A stretch of DNA of 7,816 nucleotides from Crocinitomicaceae bacterium (GTDB lineage Bacteria > Bacteroidota > Bacteroidia > Flavobacteriales_D > Crocinitomicaceae), in the NCBI GenBank assembly GCA_013215515.1, contig JABSPC010000200.1:1-7816 (forward strand), written 5' to 3'. The notes beneath the pieces are model-generated. The model was not told where the DNA came from. It did no database searches and saw only the letters and a list, made by a program, of their open reading frames with translations. Of this stretch, positions 1 to 6,800 are shown one piece after another (position 1 is the first letter of the stretch; each line of letters starts with the position of its first letter). The position numbers were made by a program, and so were the translations under genes.

Positions 1-1230
1 AAAAACACCACTATCGCTTAAACTCTTACGCACTTTGTTCATCACCTCCATTTCTTCTGAAGAGGCATTAAAAGGCGCCATCCGCTCCTTGGTTGTTTTG
101 TTCTTCACGATTTCCAAACAGCCTAATAATCCCGTTAATCGAACATCTCCTAGACAATCATGTTTCTCCTTAAGCTTTTCTAGTTTTTGAGATAAATAAC
201 CACTCCTTAATTTCACCTTTTCTAGTAAGTTCTCTTCCTCGTATATTTCCAGTGCTTGTTTCGCAGCTGCAAGACACGTGGGGTGCGCTGCGTTAGTCAA
301 GCCAAGGGGCAATACATGGCCCTCAAAATATTCTGCAATTGAATCTGAAACCATCACTCCCCCAAGTGGCAAATAGCCCCCTGTTAATCCTTTAGCCATT
401 GTAATCATATCGGGTTCAACACCATGGTACTGAACAGCGAACCACTCACCCGTTCTACCAACACCTGACATTACCTCATCAGATATCGTTAACAAATTAT
501 ATTTACGCGCTAAATTCGACACACCCTTCCAATACCCTTCTGGGTACTTCAAACATCCAGAGGTGCCAGATTCGCCTTCAATAAAAATTGCTGCAATAGT
601 ATGTGCACCTTCGAAATTGATAATTCGCTCCAGCTGCTCTAATGCCCTATTTTTACATTCCTGAGGCGTCTTTGTCCCCCATGGGCAGCGGTAACTGTAA
701 GGGTTTTCAACACGAACAATATTCGACATCATGCTTCCCGATATTGGGAACCTTCGTGGGTCTCCACTTGCAGAAACGGCTCCATAGCTCGCACCATGAT
801 AGGATTGATACAATGTGATTATCTTTTCCTTTCCGGTATATAACCTTGCAATTTTCATCGCATTTTCATTCGCTTCTGCTCCACTTACGGTATAAAACAC
901 CTTGTTTATTCTCGCTGGTGCGATTCTGGCTAAATGCCTGCCCAATTCTGCCTTCACTTCGGTGGCAGCACCAGGAAAAATAAATGCGAATTTATCCATC
1001 TGATTGATGATGGCCTGTTTCATTTTCGGGTGATTATGTCCAAAGTTGACATTAACCAATTGAGATGAAAAGTCGAGATATCTTTTTCCAGATACATCAA
1101 CGAAGTGGTTTCCATGTGCTGAAACCACTTCTGTCAACGATAACCCAGACTGCTTAGACCATGGAAACAAAGTATGATCTAAGCAACCTTGATGGGTCAT
1201 TGATAAGGTTTTTAATTCTTCTACAATCAT
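1..1230 (-). CDS. Class III PLP-dependent omega-aminotransferase (beta-amino acid:pyruvate type), C-terminus cut by window edge
   Basis: Hand translation from the ATG at 1230-1228 gives 410 residues without a stop, running off the left edge; family members are roughly 440-460 aa, so a few dozen C-terminal residues are missing. Fold-type I class III motifs are present: SGAEAN at 116-121 (cofactor phosphate loop), YHG at 144-146 (Tyr stacking on PLP), Asp251 in ISDEVMSG (pyridine nitrogen), the Schiff-base lysine Lys280 in TMAKGLTGGY, and Thr312 in GLTNAAHP (phosphate contact from the partner subunit). The YHGASYGAVSASGDPRR stretch resembles the omega-transaminase/taurine-pyruvate group rather than ornithine or GABA enzymes. 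It lies 10 bp after the stop of the semialdehyde dehydrogenase, so co-transcription is likely. I infer that it moves the amino group of beta-alanine or 3-aminoisobutyrate to pyruvate or 2-oxoglutarate in the cytoplasm, giving the semialdehyde that its neighbour oxidises. Taurine or another omega-amine is the main alternative. No clear Shine-Dalgarno precedes the start, as is usual in Bacteroidota. Confidence 0.92.
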   Translation of the reverse strand, partial: MIVEELKTLSMTHQGCLDHTLFPWSKQSGLSLTEVVSAHGNHFVDVSGKRYLDFSSQLVNVNFGHNHPKMKQAIINQMDKFAFIFPGAATEVKAELGRHLARIAPARINKVFYTVSGAEANENAMKIARLYTGKEKIITLYQSYHGASYGAVSASGDPRRFPISGSMMSNIVRVENPYSYRCPWGTKTPQECKNRALEQLERIINFEGAHTIAAIFIEGESGTSGCLKYPEGYWKGVSNLARKYNLLTISDEVMSGVGRTGEWFAVQYHGVEPDMITMAKGLTGGYLPLGGVMVSDSIAEYFEGHVLPLGLTNAAHPTCLAAAKQALEIYEEENLLEKVKLRSGYLSQKLEKLKEKHDCLGDVRLTGLLGCLEIVKNKTTKERMAPFNASSEEMEVMNKVRKSLSDSGVF

Positions 1231-1240
1231 TATCTATACG

Positions 1241-2662
1241 TTATGACATCCAGTTTGATTTACTCTCAGCAGCCCATTTGGTTGTGATCTTTTTTAAATT
1301 CGACCAGAACAAAATTGAAGCATCGCCTGTTAGATCACCATGACCGAATTTACTGTCGTTCCAACCTGCAAACGAAAAGGGTTCACGAGGCACGGGAACT
1401 CCAACATTGACACCTACCATACCGGCATCAAATTCACCAATAATCTTCGATGCGAGTTTTCCACTTTGAGTGAATACTGCTGCAGCATTTCCGAAAGGAC
1501 TATTGTTTTCAAGTTCAATTGCCTCTTCTATTGTTTTTACTCGAATAATAGAGATTACAGGGCCAAATATTTCTTCTGTGGCAACTGCCATACCCTTCGT
1601 AACATGATCAATAATTGTTACACCAACATAATGTCCGTTTTTCTTGTTCGCAACTGTTGTGTTTCTACCGTCTACTAAAATTTTGGCGCCTTCTTTTTCA
1701 GCCAAATCGATATATTTTTCAATGCGTTCCTTAGCGTCTTTATTTATAACAGCACCCAAATTCTCACCAGCTTTAATACGACCTGCTTCCTTTTTCATTA
1801 AGTTAATAATAGGATCAACATCGCCCACTGCAATCATAACACTTGCCGCCATGCATCTCTGTCCAGCACAGCCAGACATGGAAGCAATAACATTGTTCGC
1901 CGTCATTTCAGGATGGCAGTCTGGCAAAACGAGCAAGTGATTTTTCGCACCACCTAGTGCTACACAACGCTTGAAATTAGAAGTCGCTCGTGCGTAAACT
2001 ATTTTAGCTACGGGCGTTGAACCCACGAATGAAACGGCCTTTACAATTGGAGAGTCGCACAGCTTTTCCACAAGTTTTTTATCCCCATGTACTAAACCAA
2101 ACAAACCTGCAGGAAGACCTGACTCTTCAAGCATTTCTTTCATTTTTATGGCGCTTAGAGGTACATGCTCGCTTGGCTTCATAATGACAGCATTCCCTAG
2201 AAGCATTGCATTCGGAGCCGTCCAATGCGGAACCATGTGAGGGAAGTTGAATGGAGCAATATTCGCCACCACACCTATCGGCTCGTAACTTGTCGTACAC
2301 CAAACCCCATTACTCACTTCCTGCATATCTCCTCGCACGACTTGTGGTAAGGAACATGTGTACTCGGTTAATTCAATGCTCTTCTCAATTTCGGCTACTG
2401 CCTCTGGCATAGTTTTACCATTTTCTACGTGTACAATCTCTGCTAATTCTTGCTTTGTTTCTTTCAGCAATTCAAGGTAATTGTAAAATACTTGTACACG
2501 TTCTTTAAGAGTTAAGATGGCCCACTTCTTCTGTGCCTCGATCGCATTATTTAGGATGCTGTCGAATTCAGTATCTGTCGTTACCGTAAGGCTCGCAATC
2601 ATTTCACCATCTAAAGGACTTTCAACAATCAGCGTGCTTGTCATTTCAAGAGTTTCGTTCAT
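1241..2662 (-). CDS. mmsA: CoA-acylating (methyl)malonate-semialdehyde dehydrogenase
   Basis: This 473-aa cytoplasmic aldehyde dehydrogenase is close to the usual family length (480-500 aa). It should convert malonate or methylmalonate semialdehyde, NAD+ and CoA to acetyl-CoA or propionyl-CoA with release of CO2. Visible landmarks are the Rossmann-side stretch IAPFNFPHMVPHW (135-147), MKPSEHVPLS (161-170), the NAD-binding SFVGSTPVAK (211-220), LGGAKNH (236-242), the nucleophile Cys270 in GCAGQRCMAAS, and EEIFGPV (363-369). Asn241 sits where hydrolytic ALDHs carry the general-base Glu, which is the known signature of the CoA-dependent branch. The C-terminal GWNDSKFGHGDLTG and the final NWMS also look like MmsA. 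The start at 2662 lies 2 bp after the stop of the secreted-protein gene; Met7 (2644) is an alternative start and would leave a 20-bp gap. No ribosome binding site decides between them. The aminotransferase follows 10 bp downstream and probably supplies the substrate. Confidence 0.95.
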   Translation of the reverse strand: MNETLEMTSTLIVESPLDGEMIASLTVTTDTEFDSILNNAIEAQKKWAILTLKERVQVFYNYLELLKETKQELAEIVHVENGKTMPEAVAEIEKSIELTEYTCSLPQVVRGDMQEVSNGVWCTTSYEPIGVVANIAPFNFPHMVPHWTAPNAMLLGNAVIMKPSEHVPLSAIKMKEMLEESGLPAGLFGLVHGDKKLVEKLCDSPIVKAVSFVGSTPVAKIVYARATSNFKRCVALGGAKNHLLVLPDCHPEMTANNVIASMSGCAGQRCMAASVMIAVGDVDPIINLMKKEAGRIKAGENLGAVINKDAKERIEKYIDLAEKEGAKILVDGRNTTVANKKNGHYVGVTIIDHVTKGMAVATEEIFGPVISIIRVKTIEEAIELENNSPFGNAAAVFTQSGKLASKIIGEFDAGMVGVNVGVPVPREPFSFAGWNDSKFGHGDLTGDASILFWSNLKKITTKWAAESKSNWMS

Positions 2663-2664
2663 GT

Positions 2665-3606
2665 TTATTGTTTTACAAATCGATTGGTAAATACCCCCTG
2701 CTTTGTTGTTCCTGTCACTAAATATGTTCCTTTCAACAAACTGTCTGTATTCAACTTCATTGTACCCGAGGATACCTCTGAAAAATGAAGAAGACGCTTC
2801 CCTGTCACATCGAATATTGATACGGACTGAATTATTTCTCCATTAAGGCTAATTGTAAGTTGACTATTCACCGGGTTTGGGTAAATTACAGCCTCTACAT
2901 TTTCATGTTCCTGAATCCCAACCCCTGAAGTTGTTCCTGTTATCAGAATATCATCAAGCGCAATTAGATTGTCATCGTCAGAATTGTGTAAAAAATCGAT
3001 ATATATCATTTGCCCAGCATAAGCAGCTAATGATACTGACCATTGCTTCAGTTTTCCTGGGTACTGAGTAACACTTGCAATATTCACTGGTGCTAAAGAA
3101 TCAAATGAATCGTGAATTACTCCTAGTGAGAATTGCGTCTCATCATCATCCGTATTTTGAGCAAAATGCATTAGCGTATCACAGTTGTAGAAAACAATAT
3201 CATCCATCATATTTGGATTGTTTGAAATCAAGACAGTGTAACCATCCAAATATAAATTACCAAGAGCAGGAGCCGATTCCCAAGTCAGCACGCCATCTGT
3301 TGCTGCTAAATAAACACCCGGCAAACGCAGATGGTTTCTATTTCCAGGCTGATATCCAGTTAACCAAGACGAGCTAAGAGCAACCATCTCGGTTGAATCA
3401 GAACCTCCATTGTTAAAATTATTTACGAACCACTTTTGTGACAAGCCATTGAAGTCGCCAATACCATCTTCATCATAATTATAAAAAATACTGTCAATCT
3501 CCTGCGGAGGCCAATAATTAAAATCTTCGAAAAAAAGTGTGTCTTGAGCTTGGCTAAAACTTACTGTACATGTAAAAAGCGCAAAAAAGAAATAGGAAAA
3601 ATTCAT
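2665..3606 (-). CDS. T9SS-secreted choice-of-anchor-J/cleaved-adhesin-like protein with type A C-terminal sorting domain
   Basis: 313 aa. Residues 1-20 form a Sec signal peptide (aromatic-rich hydrophobic core, probable cleavage at SQA-QD). Residues about 22-225 resemble the beta-sandwich found as choice-of-anchor J or cleaved-adhesin domains: an opening FFEDFNYWPP, a middle DGYTVLISNN (121-130), and a closing NLIALDDILITG (213-224) that matches the usual Y/L-x-DDI edge strand. Residues 45-51 (DEDGIGD) look like a calcium-type Asp-rich loop. Residues 236-313 are a Por-secretion tail: IYPNPVNSQL, then a beta-strand, then SIFDVTGK, then LLKGTYLVTG, ending FVKQ. That tail directs export through the type IX system and removal or anchoring at the cell surface. 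It is the first gene of a three-gene minus-strand run. I see no catalytic residues, so an adhesive or carbohydrate-binding role is only a guess. Confidence 0.9.
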   Translation of the reverse strand: MNFSYFFFALFTCTVSFSQAQDTLFFEDFNYWPPQEIDSIFYNYDEDGIGDFNGLSQKWFVNNFNNGGSDSTEMVALSSSWLTGYQPGNRNHLRLPGVYLAATDGVLTWESAPALGNLYLDGYTVLISNNPNMMDDIVFYNCDTLMHFAQNTDDDETQFSLGVIHDSFDSLAPVNIASVTQYPGKLKQWSVSLAAYAGQMIYIDFLHNSDDDNLIALDDILITGTTSGVGIQEHENVEAVIYPNPVNSQLTISLNGEIIQSVSIFDVTGKRLLHFSEVSSGTMKLNTDSLLKGTYLVTGTTKQGVFTNRFVKQ

Positions 3607-3762
3607 AATATGATTGTTTCGTTAGTTAATAGAGGCAAAGATCATTGGTTCAATCCTTTGCCACAAGATCAATAAATACTATTGTAACATTTCATAAACT
3701 AAATATGTTTCACTATTTTACCGTTTCAATACACTTTTAGCGTCACAATCATATCATTTCAA
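3607..3762. promoter_or_regulatory. Divergent intergenic promoter region
   Basis: The 156 bp between the two divergent genes must hold both promoters. Rightward, TTG at 3682-3684, a 19-bp spacer and TATGTTTC at 3704-3711 fit the Bacteroidota primary-sigma pattern (-33 TTG, -7 TAnnTTTG) with one mismatch, which would give a leader of about 45 nt before 3763. Leftward, TTG on the minus strand at 3666-3664, a 20-bp spacer and GATCTTTG at 3643-3636 also fit with one mismatch, giving a leader of about 25 nt. Neither gene has a Shine-Dalgarno sequence. These assignments come from consensus matching by eye in AT-rich DNA and may be wrong in detail. Confidence 0.4.
3636..3660. repeat. Interrupted inverted repeat over the leftward -7 element
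   Basis: The left arm is CAAAG-atc-ATTG and the right arm is CAAT-c-CTTTG around a 3-nt centre, so nine base pairs form with a bulge of three bases against one. It overlaps the proposed leftward -7 element and would sit at or just upstream of that transcription start. It could be an operator for a dimeric regulator of the catabolic cluster or a chance pairing. No regulator gene is in the window. Confidence 0.3.
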
Positions 3763-5256
3763 ATGAAAACAAACTCCCTATTTGAACTTATAAAAAAACT
3801 TGGACAAGCCGAAAAATCCTACTTTAAAAAGCTATCGGGCCAATTTGTAAAAACAAACACGGGCTTTTTTCAACTTTTCACAGCAATTGACAAGCAAAAA
3901 ATCTATGATGAAGCAGCACTTAAACGTGAATTGGGACCGCTTCATTTTGCACAACGCAAGAAACACTTGCACGAAAAGTTAATGGAGGCACTTCGTTCGT
4001 ATCATGGCTCCTACTCCATTGAATCAAGAATAAACGCCTGCATTGAAAACTTCAACATTCTCAGAGCAAAAGGAATGTATATCGATGCGAGAAAAATACT
4101 TGAAAAAGCCAAAAGAATAGCCAAAGAAAATGGTTACTTATCTGATATAGTGAAAATAGGAAAGTACGAAAGCGTGCTCCTCAAAGAAGAAGATAATATT
4201 GACCAATTGAACAACTACCTAAGTCGCTATCAAAGTACTTCCAAGGCTGTTAACGAGGATATACAACTTCAAATTGAACTCGAGAAACTTCACGTGTCCA
4301 TTGTGATCTGGAATAAAAAAATTGAATGGATTCGTTCTGATAAGGAGAGCACTGAGTTGAAAGCTATTATTAACTCTTTCGAAATCCCTACTGAGGCATT
4401 AAAAAACCCAGAATCTGAAGCCCAGCGTCAATACATAATAGGTGTCTACCATTATTTTTTGTGCGAATTCGAACTTAGCGCAGAGGCTTTTAAGAAACAA
4501 TTCAGCCTGTATGAGACATATTCATTTCTACAAAATGACCAATTCAATTTCATTCGCTGCTTAGCGAACAATACTTTACTTTCTGTTTACACCGATAATG
4601 GATTTTTCATTAAGAACTATACCCGGCTAATTGATTCGAAACTAAGTCAAAGAATCGCAATTCAATACCAAAATGATTTAAGTATTCTGTTGTACCTCAT
4701 GTATCTGTGTAAGATAGAGGATTATGCACAAGCGGGTAAATGGATTGATAAAAATGAAATTCAAATTAATTCATTTGAAAAAACGGTAATAAACAAACAT
4801 GTTATGTACAGTGAATTTACCTTGTTGACGTTCTTCAAGGTAAAAACACATCTTGGAAACAATTCACCGAAATTGGCACTTAAAGCAATCAATAATTATT
4901 TAAATAACGCTCAAAAGGAGCTGAAACATGATAGTTATTGCTTAGCAAGAACAGTCAATCTTCTCGTACATTTTGAGCTTGAAAATTTTGACTTGCTGGA
5001 GTATGAGTTAGCGAGCACTAAAAACTACTTAACTACAAAAAGTGAACTCGGACTTGCTGAGCAAGAGTCCTTAACGTTCATCGGAGACTCAATTCAAAGC
5101 CCTTCAAAATCAGACCTTCTGAAATATTTATTAGACTACAAAAAACAACTTACCAAAGTAAAATCGATGAAATACGAGAGCATCACTTTTGAATTTTTTG
5201 ATTTTATCACATGGACCGATCGTATGATCGCGAAATATTCAGAGAACAGGGGATGA
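3763..5256 (+). CDS. Conserved TPR-like all-helical cytoplasmic protein, function unknown
   Basis: 497 aa with no signal peptide or membrane segment. It is rich in Lys, Glu, Leu and Asn and appears almost entirely alpha-helical. The N-terminal block (1-80: LFELIKKLGQAEKSYFKKLS, then FFQLFTAIDKQKIYDE, then a helix with LMEALRSY) resembles a pattern I associate with uncharacterised Bacteroidota proteins. Helical hairpins of TPR character follow: 91-123 (FNILRAKGMYIDARKILEKA) and about 221-253 (YIIGVYHYFLCEFELSAEAF), with weaker ones around 300-335 and 350-385. These suggest a protein-interaction scaffold. I recognise no catalytic motif. It stands alone on its strand: the gene to the left is divergent, and 315 bp of non-coding DNA follows. 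The ATG at 3763 is chosen because it begins the conserved-looking block and the region just upstream holds the best promoter match. No gene name or role can be assigned. Confidence 0.8.
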   Translation: MKTNSLFELIKKLGQAEKSYFKKLSGQFVKTNTGFFQLFTAIDKQKIYDEAALKRELGPLHFAQRKKHLHEKLMEALRSYHGSYSIESRINACIENFNILRAKGMYIDARKILEKAKRIAKENGYLSDIVKIGKYESVLLKEEDNIDQLNNYLSRYQSTSKAVNEDIQLQIELEKLHVSIVIWNKKIEWIRSDKESTELKAIINSFEIPTEALKNPESEAQRQYIIGVYHYFLCEFELSAEAFKKQFSLYETYSFLQNDQFNFIRCLANNTLLSVYTDNGFFIKNYTRLIDSKLSQRIAIQYQNDLSILLYLMYLCKIEDYAQAGKWIDKNEIQINSFEKTVINKHVMYSEFTLLTFFKVKTHLGNNSPKLALKAINNYLNNAQKELKHDSYCLARTVNLLVHFELENFDLLEYELASTKNYLTTKSELGLAEQESLTFIGDSIQSPSKSDLLKYLLDYKKQLTKVKSMKYESITFEFFDFITWTDRMIAKYSENRG

Positions 5257-5446
5257 ACAAATAAGTTTCACAGGTATTTGACCGATGATAATCCAGCCAC
5301 CAGGACTCCCGAGCTAATATTTCCTGCGATAAGCTCTGTTCCCAATTAAAATCTCCATCCACCCATAAATAAGAAAACTCACCTTCCTACACCCAATTCG
5401 GGTCATTCCTTCGAGAGATCAACATGGCGTTAGCAGAAGTAAACAT
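5210..5446 (-). pseudogene. Possible remnant of a small minus-strand gene, interrupted by an amber codon
   Basis: From the ATG at 5446-5444 the minus strand reads 19 codons (MFTSANAMLISRRNDPNWV), then TAG at 5389-5387, then 59 more open codons (EGEFSYLWVDGDFNWEQ and onwards) to a TGA at 5209-5207. The first 47 bp at the left end overlap the 3' end of the TPR-like gene. The unusual Trp-rich but protein-like composition and the single stop suggest decayed coding DNA. An open stretch this short can also arise by chance. I recognise no family. Confidence 0.2.
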
Positions 5447-5571
5447 CTTGTTTAAGAAAGTAAAGCTCTTAACCTAAGGAAATTAGATTTTAAAATTCGA
5501 TTGATTCATTTTGAATTCTGAATGATTAACACGAGTTTTTATCCATATTATTCACTCAAACCGTACACGGC
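5257..5571. other. 315-bp intergenic spacer, no convincing gene
   Basis: No RNA gene, strong terminator or intact ORF is evident between the TPR-like gene and the PorE-like pseudogene. The left two thirds are less AT-rich than the right third. On the minus strand one frame is open from about 5470 down to 5210 except for a single TAG at 5389-5387 (separate entry). The right third (about 5480-5571) is AT-rich and should contain the promoter of the next gene. The nearest -7-like match is TCATTTTG at 5506-5513, but no TTG lies at the proper distance upstream, so I do not call a promoter. Confidence 0.5.
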
Positions 5572-5850
5572 ATGCTAAAGACGATTCTACCATTAATACT
5601 AATACAATTCTGCCTATCAACGAATGTTCTGGCTCAGAAAAACTTCGCTAAAGAAGCCGATGTAGCTTTTGCAAACGAAGCGTATTATGATGCAACCGAT
5701 CTTTACAAGAAAGCGTATCCGAAAGTTATTAAAGTCGCTGAAAAGGCCCGAATAATATTCCAAATTGGCGAGTGCTCTCGATTTACGAATAATCCGAACA
5801 CGGCTATTGAGTCGTACAAAGCATATCAAACAATAGCACCGAAGAGTTGA
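5572..5850 (+). CDS. N-terminal fragment of PorE/OmpA-family protein: signal peptide plus shortened TPR region
   Basis: 92 codons. Residues 1-21 form a Sec signal peptide (MLKTILPLILIQFCLSTNVLA, probable cleavage before Gln22). Residues 27-51 (ADVAFANEAYYDATDLYKKA) are the first TPR typical of PorE-like proteins. Residues 56-74 (AEKARIIFQIGECSRFTNN) match the start of the second TPR, but the text then goes straight to AIESYKAYQTIAP, which resembles the end of the third TPR. About one 34-residue repeat therefore seems to be missing in frame, as expected from recombination between repeats. The frame ends at TGA 5848-5850, just before the propeller region continues in another frame. The ATG at 5572 is fixed by the signal peptide. 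On its own this fragment would be a short periplasmic peptide without the anchoring domain. Confidence 0.6.
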   Translation: MLKTILPLILIQFCLSTNVLAQKNFAKEADVAFANEAYYDATDLYKKAYPKVIKVAEKARIIFQIGECSRFTNNPNTAIESYKAYQTIAPKS

Positions 5851-5860
5851 TGGGTGTATC

Positions 5861-6745
5861 TTGGTAAATAATTGGAAAGATAATCCTACACGTTATGAGG
5901 TTAATCCTGAAATATTAATCAACTCAAAACAATATGATTTCTCGCCGACGTACACTAATTCGTCCTACAATGAATTGCACTTTATTTCTGATCGATCAGA
6001 AGAGCCTACCCTCTCCTCTGGTTCAGTGGAAAACAAGCCGGTTGTTTATTCTTCTTTTAAAGACAAGAAGGGTAAATGGAGCGAACCAGTACTTGTCCAA
6101 GGTGAGTACGTTAACACTGAGCATGAATCAAAAAGTATTGTATTTAATACTAGGGCTTCACGATTGTACTTCACGCGTTGTCCAAATGTGAAAAATCAAA
6201 ATCTCGGTTGCGACATTTGGTGCGCTGCGAAAAAAGAGAATACCTTAACGGCGCCTGCACGGGTTGATTTCGTATGCGTGAAAGATCCGGAGACGCTTGT
6301 TAATATTGAAAATACAGCCCTTGGAAAGAACGATTCGTATATGGTTTTTTCTTCAAATATGCTAGGTGGACCAGGAGGTAAGGATCTTTGGATCGTGCGA
6401 TACGACAAAAAAACGAAATCATGGGGCGCTCCTTCAAATGTAGGGCCTGATGTTAACACGGCAGGTAATGATGTTTATCCAGTGATTCGTGAAAATGGTG
6501 ATTTGTACTTTTCTTCTGATGGACATACTGGAATGGGAGGGCTGGACATCTTCAAAGCGGCAACTAGCGGCGATGGAAAATGGTCAAAAGTGGAAAACTT
6601 GAAATTCTCAATAAATTCTTCTTACGACGATTCTCAAATCATATTTGAAGGCAATTCCGAAAACGGCCTGTTCATTTCAAATCGAGCAGGTGGTAAAGGA
6701 GTTGACGATATCTACAATTTTCGTATGCCACCTGTAATACATTAA
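5861..6745 (+). CDS. PD40/WD40-like five-repeat beta-propeller fragment of PorE/OmpA-family protein
   Basis: 294 codons if the in-frame TTG at 5861 is counted as a start. No ATG lies in this frame before the middle of the domain and no signal peptide is present, so independent translation is doubtful. The family-like junction NNWKDNPTRYEV (3-14) leads into five propeller repeats: YDFSPTY...LHFISDR (25-45), HESKSIVF...RLYFTRC (88-107), NTALGKNDSYMVFSSN with GGKDLWIVRYD (151-182), NDVYPVIRENGDLYFSSD with GGLDIFKA (203-233), and YDDSQIIFEGN with GLFISNRAGGKGVDDIYNF (255-287). Known PorE-type proteins also carry a five-bladed propeller between TPRs and a C-terminal carboxypeptidase-regulatory-like plus OmpA domain. 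Here the frame stops at PPVIH, exactly where the next domain should begin. The product, if any, would be periplasmic only if translation continued from the upstream signal peptide. Confidence 0.6.
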   Translation: MVNNWKDNPTRYEVNPEILINSKQYDFSPTYTNSSYNELHFISDRSEEPTLSSGSVENKPVVYSSFKDKKGKWSEPVLVQGEYVNTEHESKSIVFNTRASRLYFTRCPNVKNQNLGCDIWCAAKKENTLTAPARVDFVCVKDPETLVNIENTALGKNDSYMVFSSNMLGGPGGKDLWIVRYDKKTKSWGAPSNVGPDVNTAGNDVYPVIRENGDLYFSSDGHTGMGGLDIFKAATSGDGKWSKVENLKFSINSSYDDSQIIFEGNSENGLFISNRAGGKGVDDIYNFRMPPVIH

Positions 6746-6784
6746 TTTGGCTCCACAGTCAAGTGGTGTATTTGAACGATAATG

Positions 6785-6800
6785 AACAACGCTCGTTGTT
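6785..6800. terminator. Perfect 7-bp inverted repeat, possible bidirectional terminator in convergent gap
   Basis: AACAACG and CGTTGTT flank a CT centre, so in RNA a stem with a GCTC tetraloop can form, extendable outward by wobble pairs. It lies 40 bp after the propeller frame and 136 bp beyond the 3' end of the convergent lipoprotein gene. The stem is AT-rich and is followed by TGTATATAG rather than a clear T run, so termination is only a possibility. Confidence 0.3.

Larger units (their letters stand above)
5572..6745 (+). pseudogene. Decayed PorE-like TPR-propeller gene (frameshifted and C-terminally truncated)
   Basis: The two preceding ORFs read as one ancestral gene. Frame 1 ends IAPKS-stop at 5850, while the second frame is open from 5837 and carries the expected DGCILVNNWKDNPTRY continuation. 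Skipping one base near 5847 joins them as APKS-DGC, still about seven residues shorter than I would expect for the family linker. Three lesions are inferred: loss of one TPR unit, a frameshift with a small deletion near 5837-5858, and absence of the CRD and OmpA-like peptidoglycan-binding domains. The full-length relative PorE ties the T9SS machinery to peptidoglycan. This copy lacks the part that would bind the cell wall, so it could not do that job. A sequencing error could explain the frameshift but not the missing C-terminus. Confidence 0.65.

Noticed and set aside
1161..1343. Plus-strand 60-codon ORF spanning the aminotransferase-mmsA junction
   Set aside because: Lies opposite two confident coding ends and has no domain or ribosome binding site.
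1340..1940. Plus-strand ORFs of 112 and 98 codons (1340-1678, 1644-1940)
   Set aside because: They lie opposite the mmsA coding sequence, whose family identity and catalytic motifs are certain; composition is that of an antisense shadow.
2877..3377. Plus-strand ORFs of 64 and 100 codons (2877-3071, 3075-3377)
   Set aside because: Antisense to the T9SS cargo gene, with no recognisable domain or start signal.
5053..5073. Near-palindrome GGACTTGC / GCAAGAGTCC
   Set aside because: Inside the TPR-like coding sequence, with mismatched arms; explained by codon content.
5837..5860. Programmed +1 frameshifting (recoding) at the PorE-like junction
   Set aside because: The AAG AGT TGA context lacks the slippery codon and upstream Shine-Dalgarno known from the RF2 example, and missing linker residues and the missing C-terminus favour decay.
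5617..6459. Minus-strand ORFs at 5617-5829 and 6196-6459 and the plus-strand ORF at 5934-6191
   Set aside because: They overlap the PorE-like TPR and propeller frames, which carry clear repeat motifs; the alternative frames have none.
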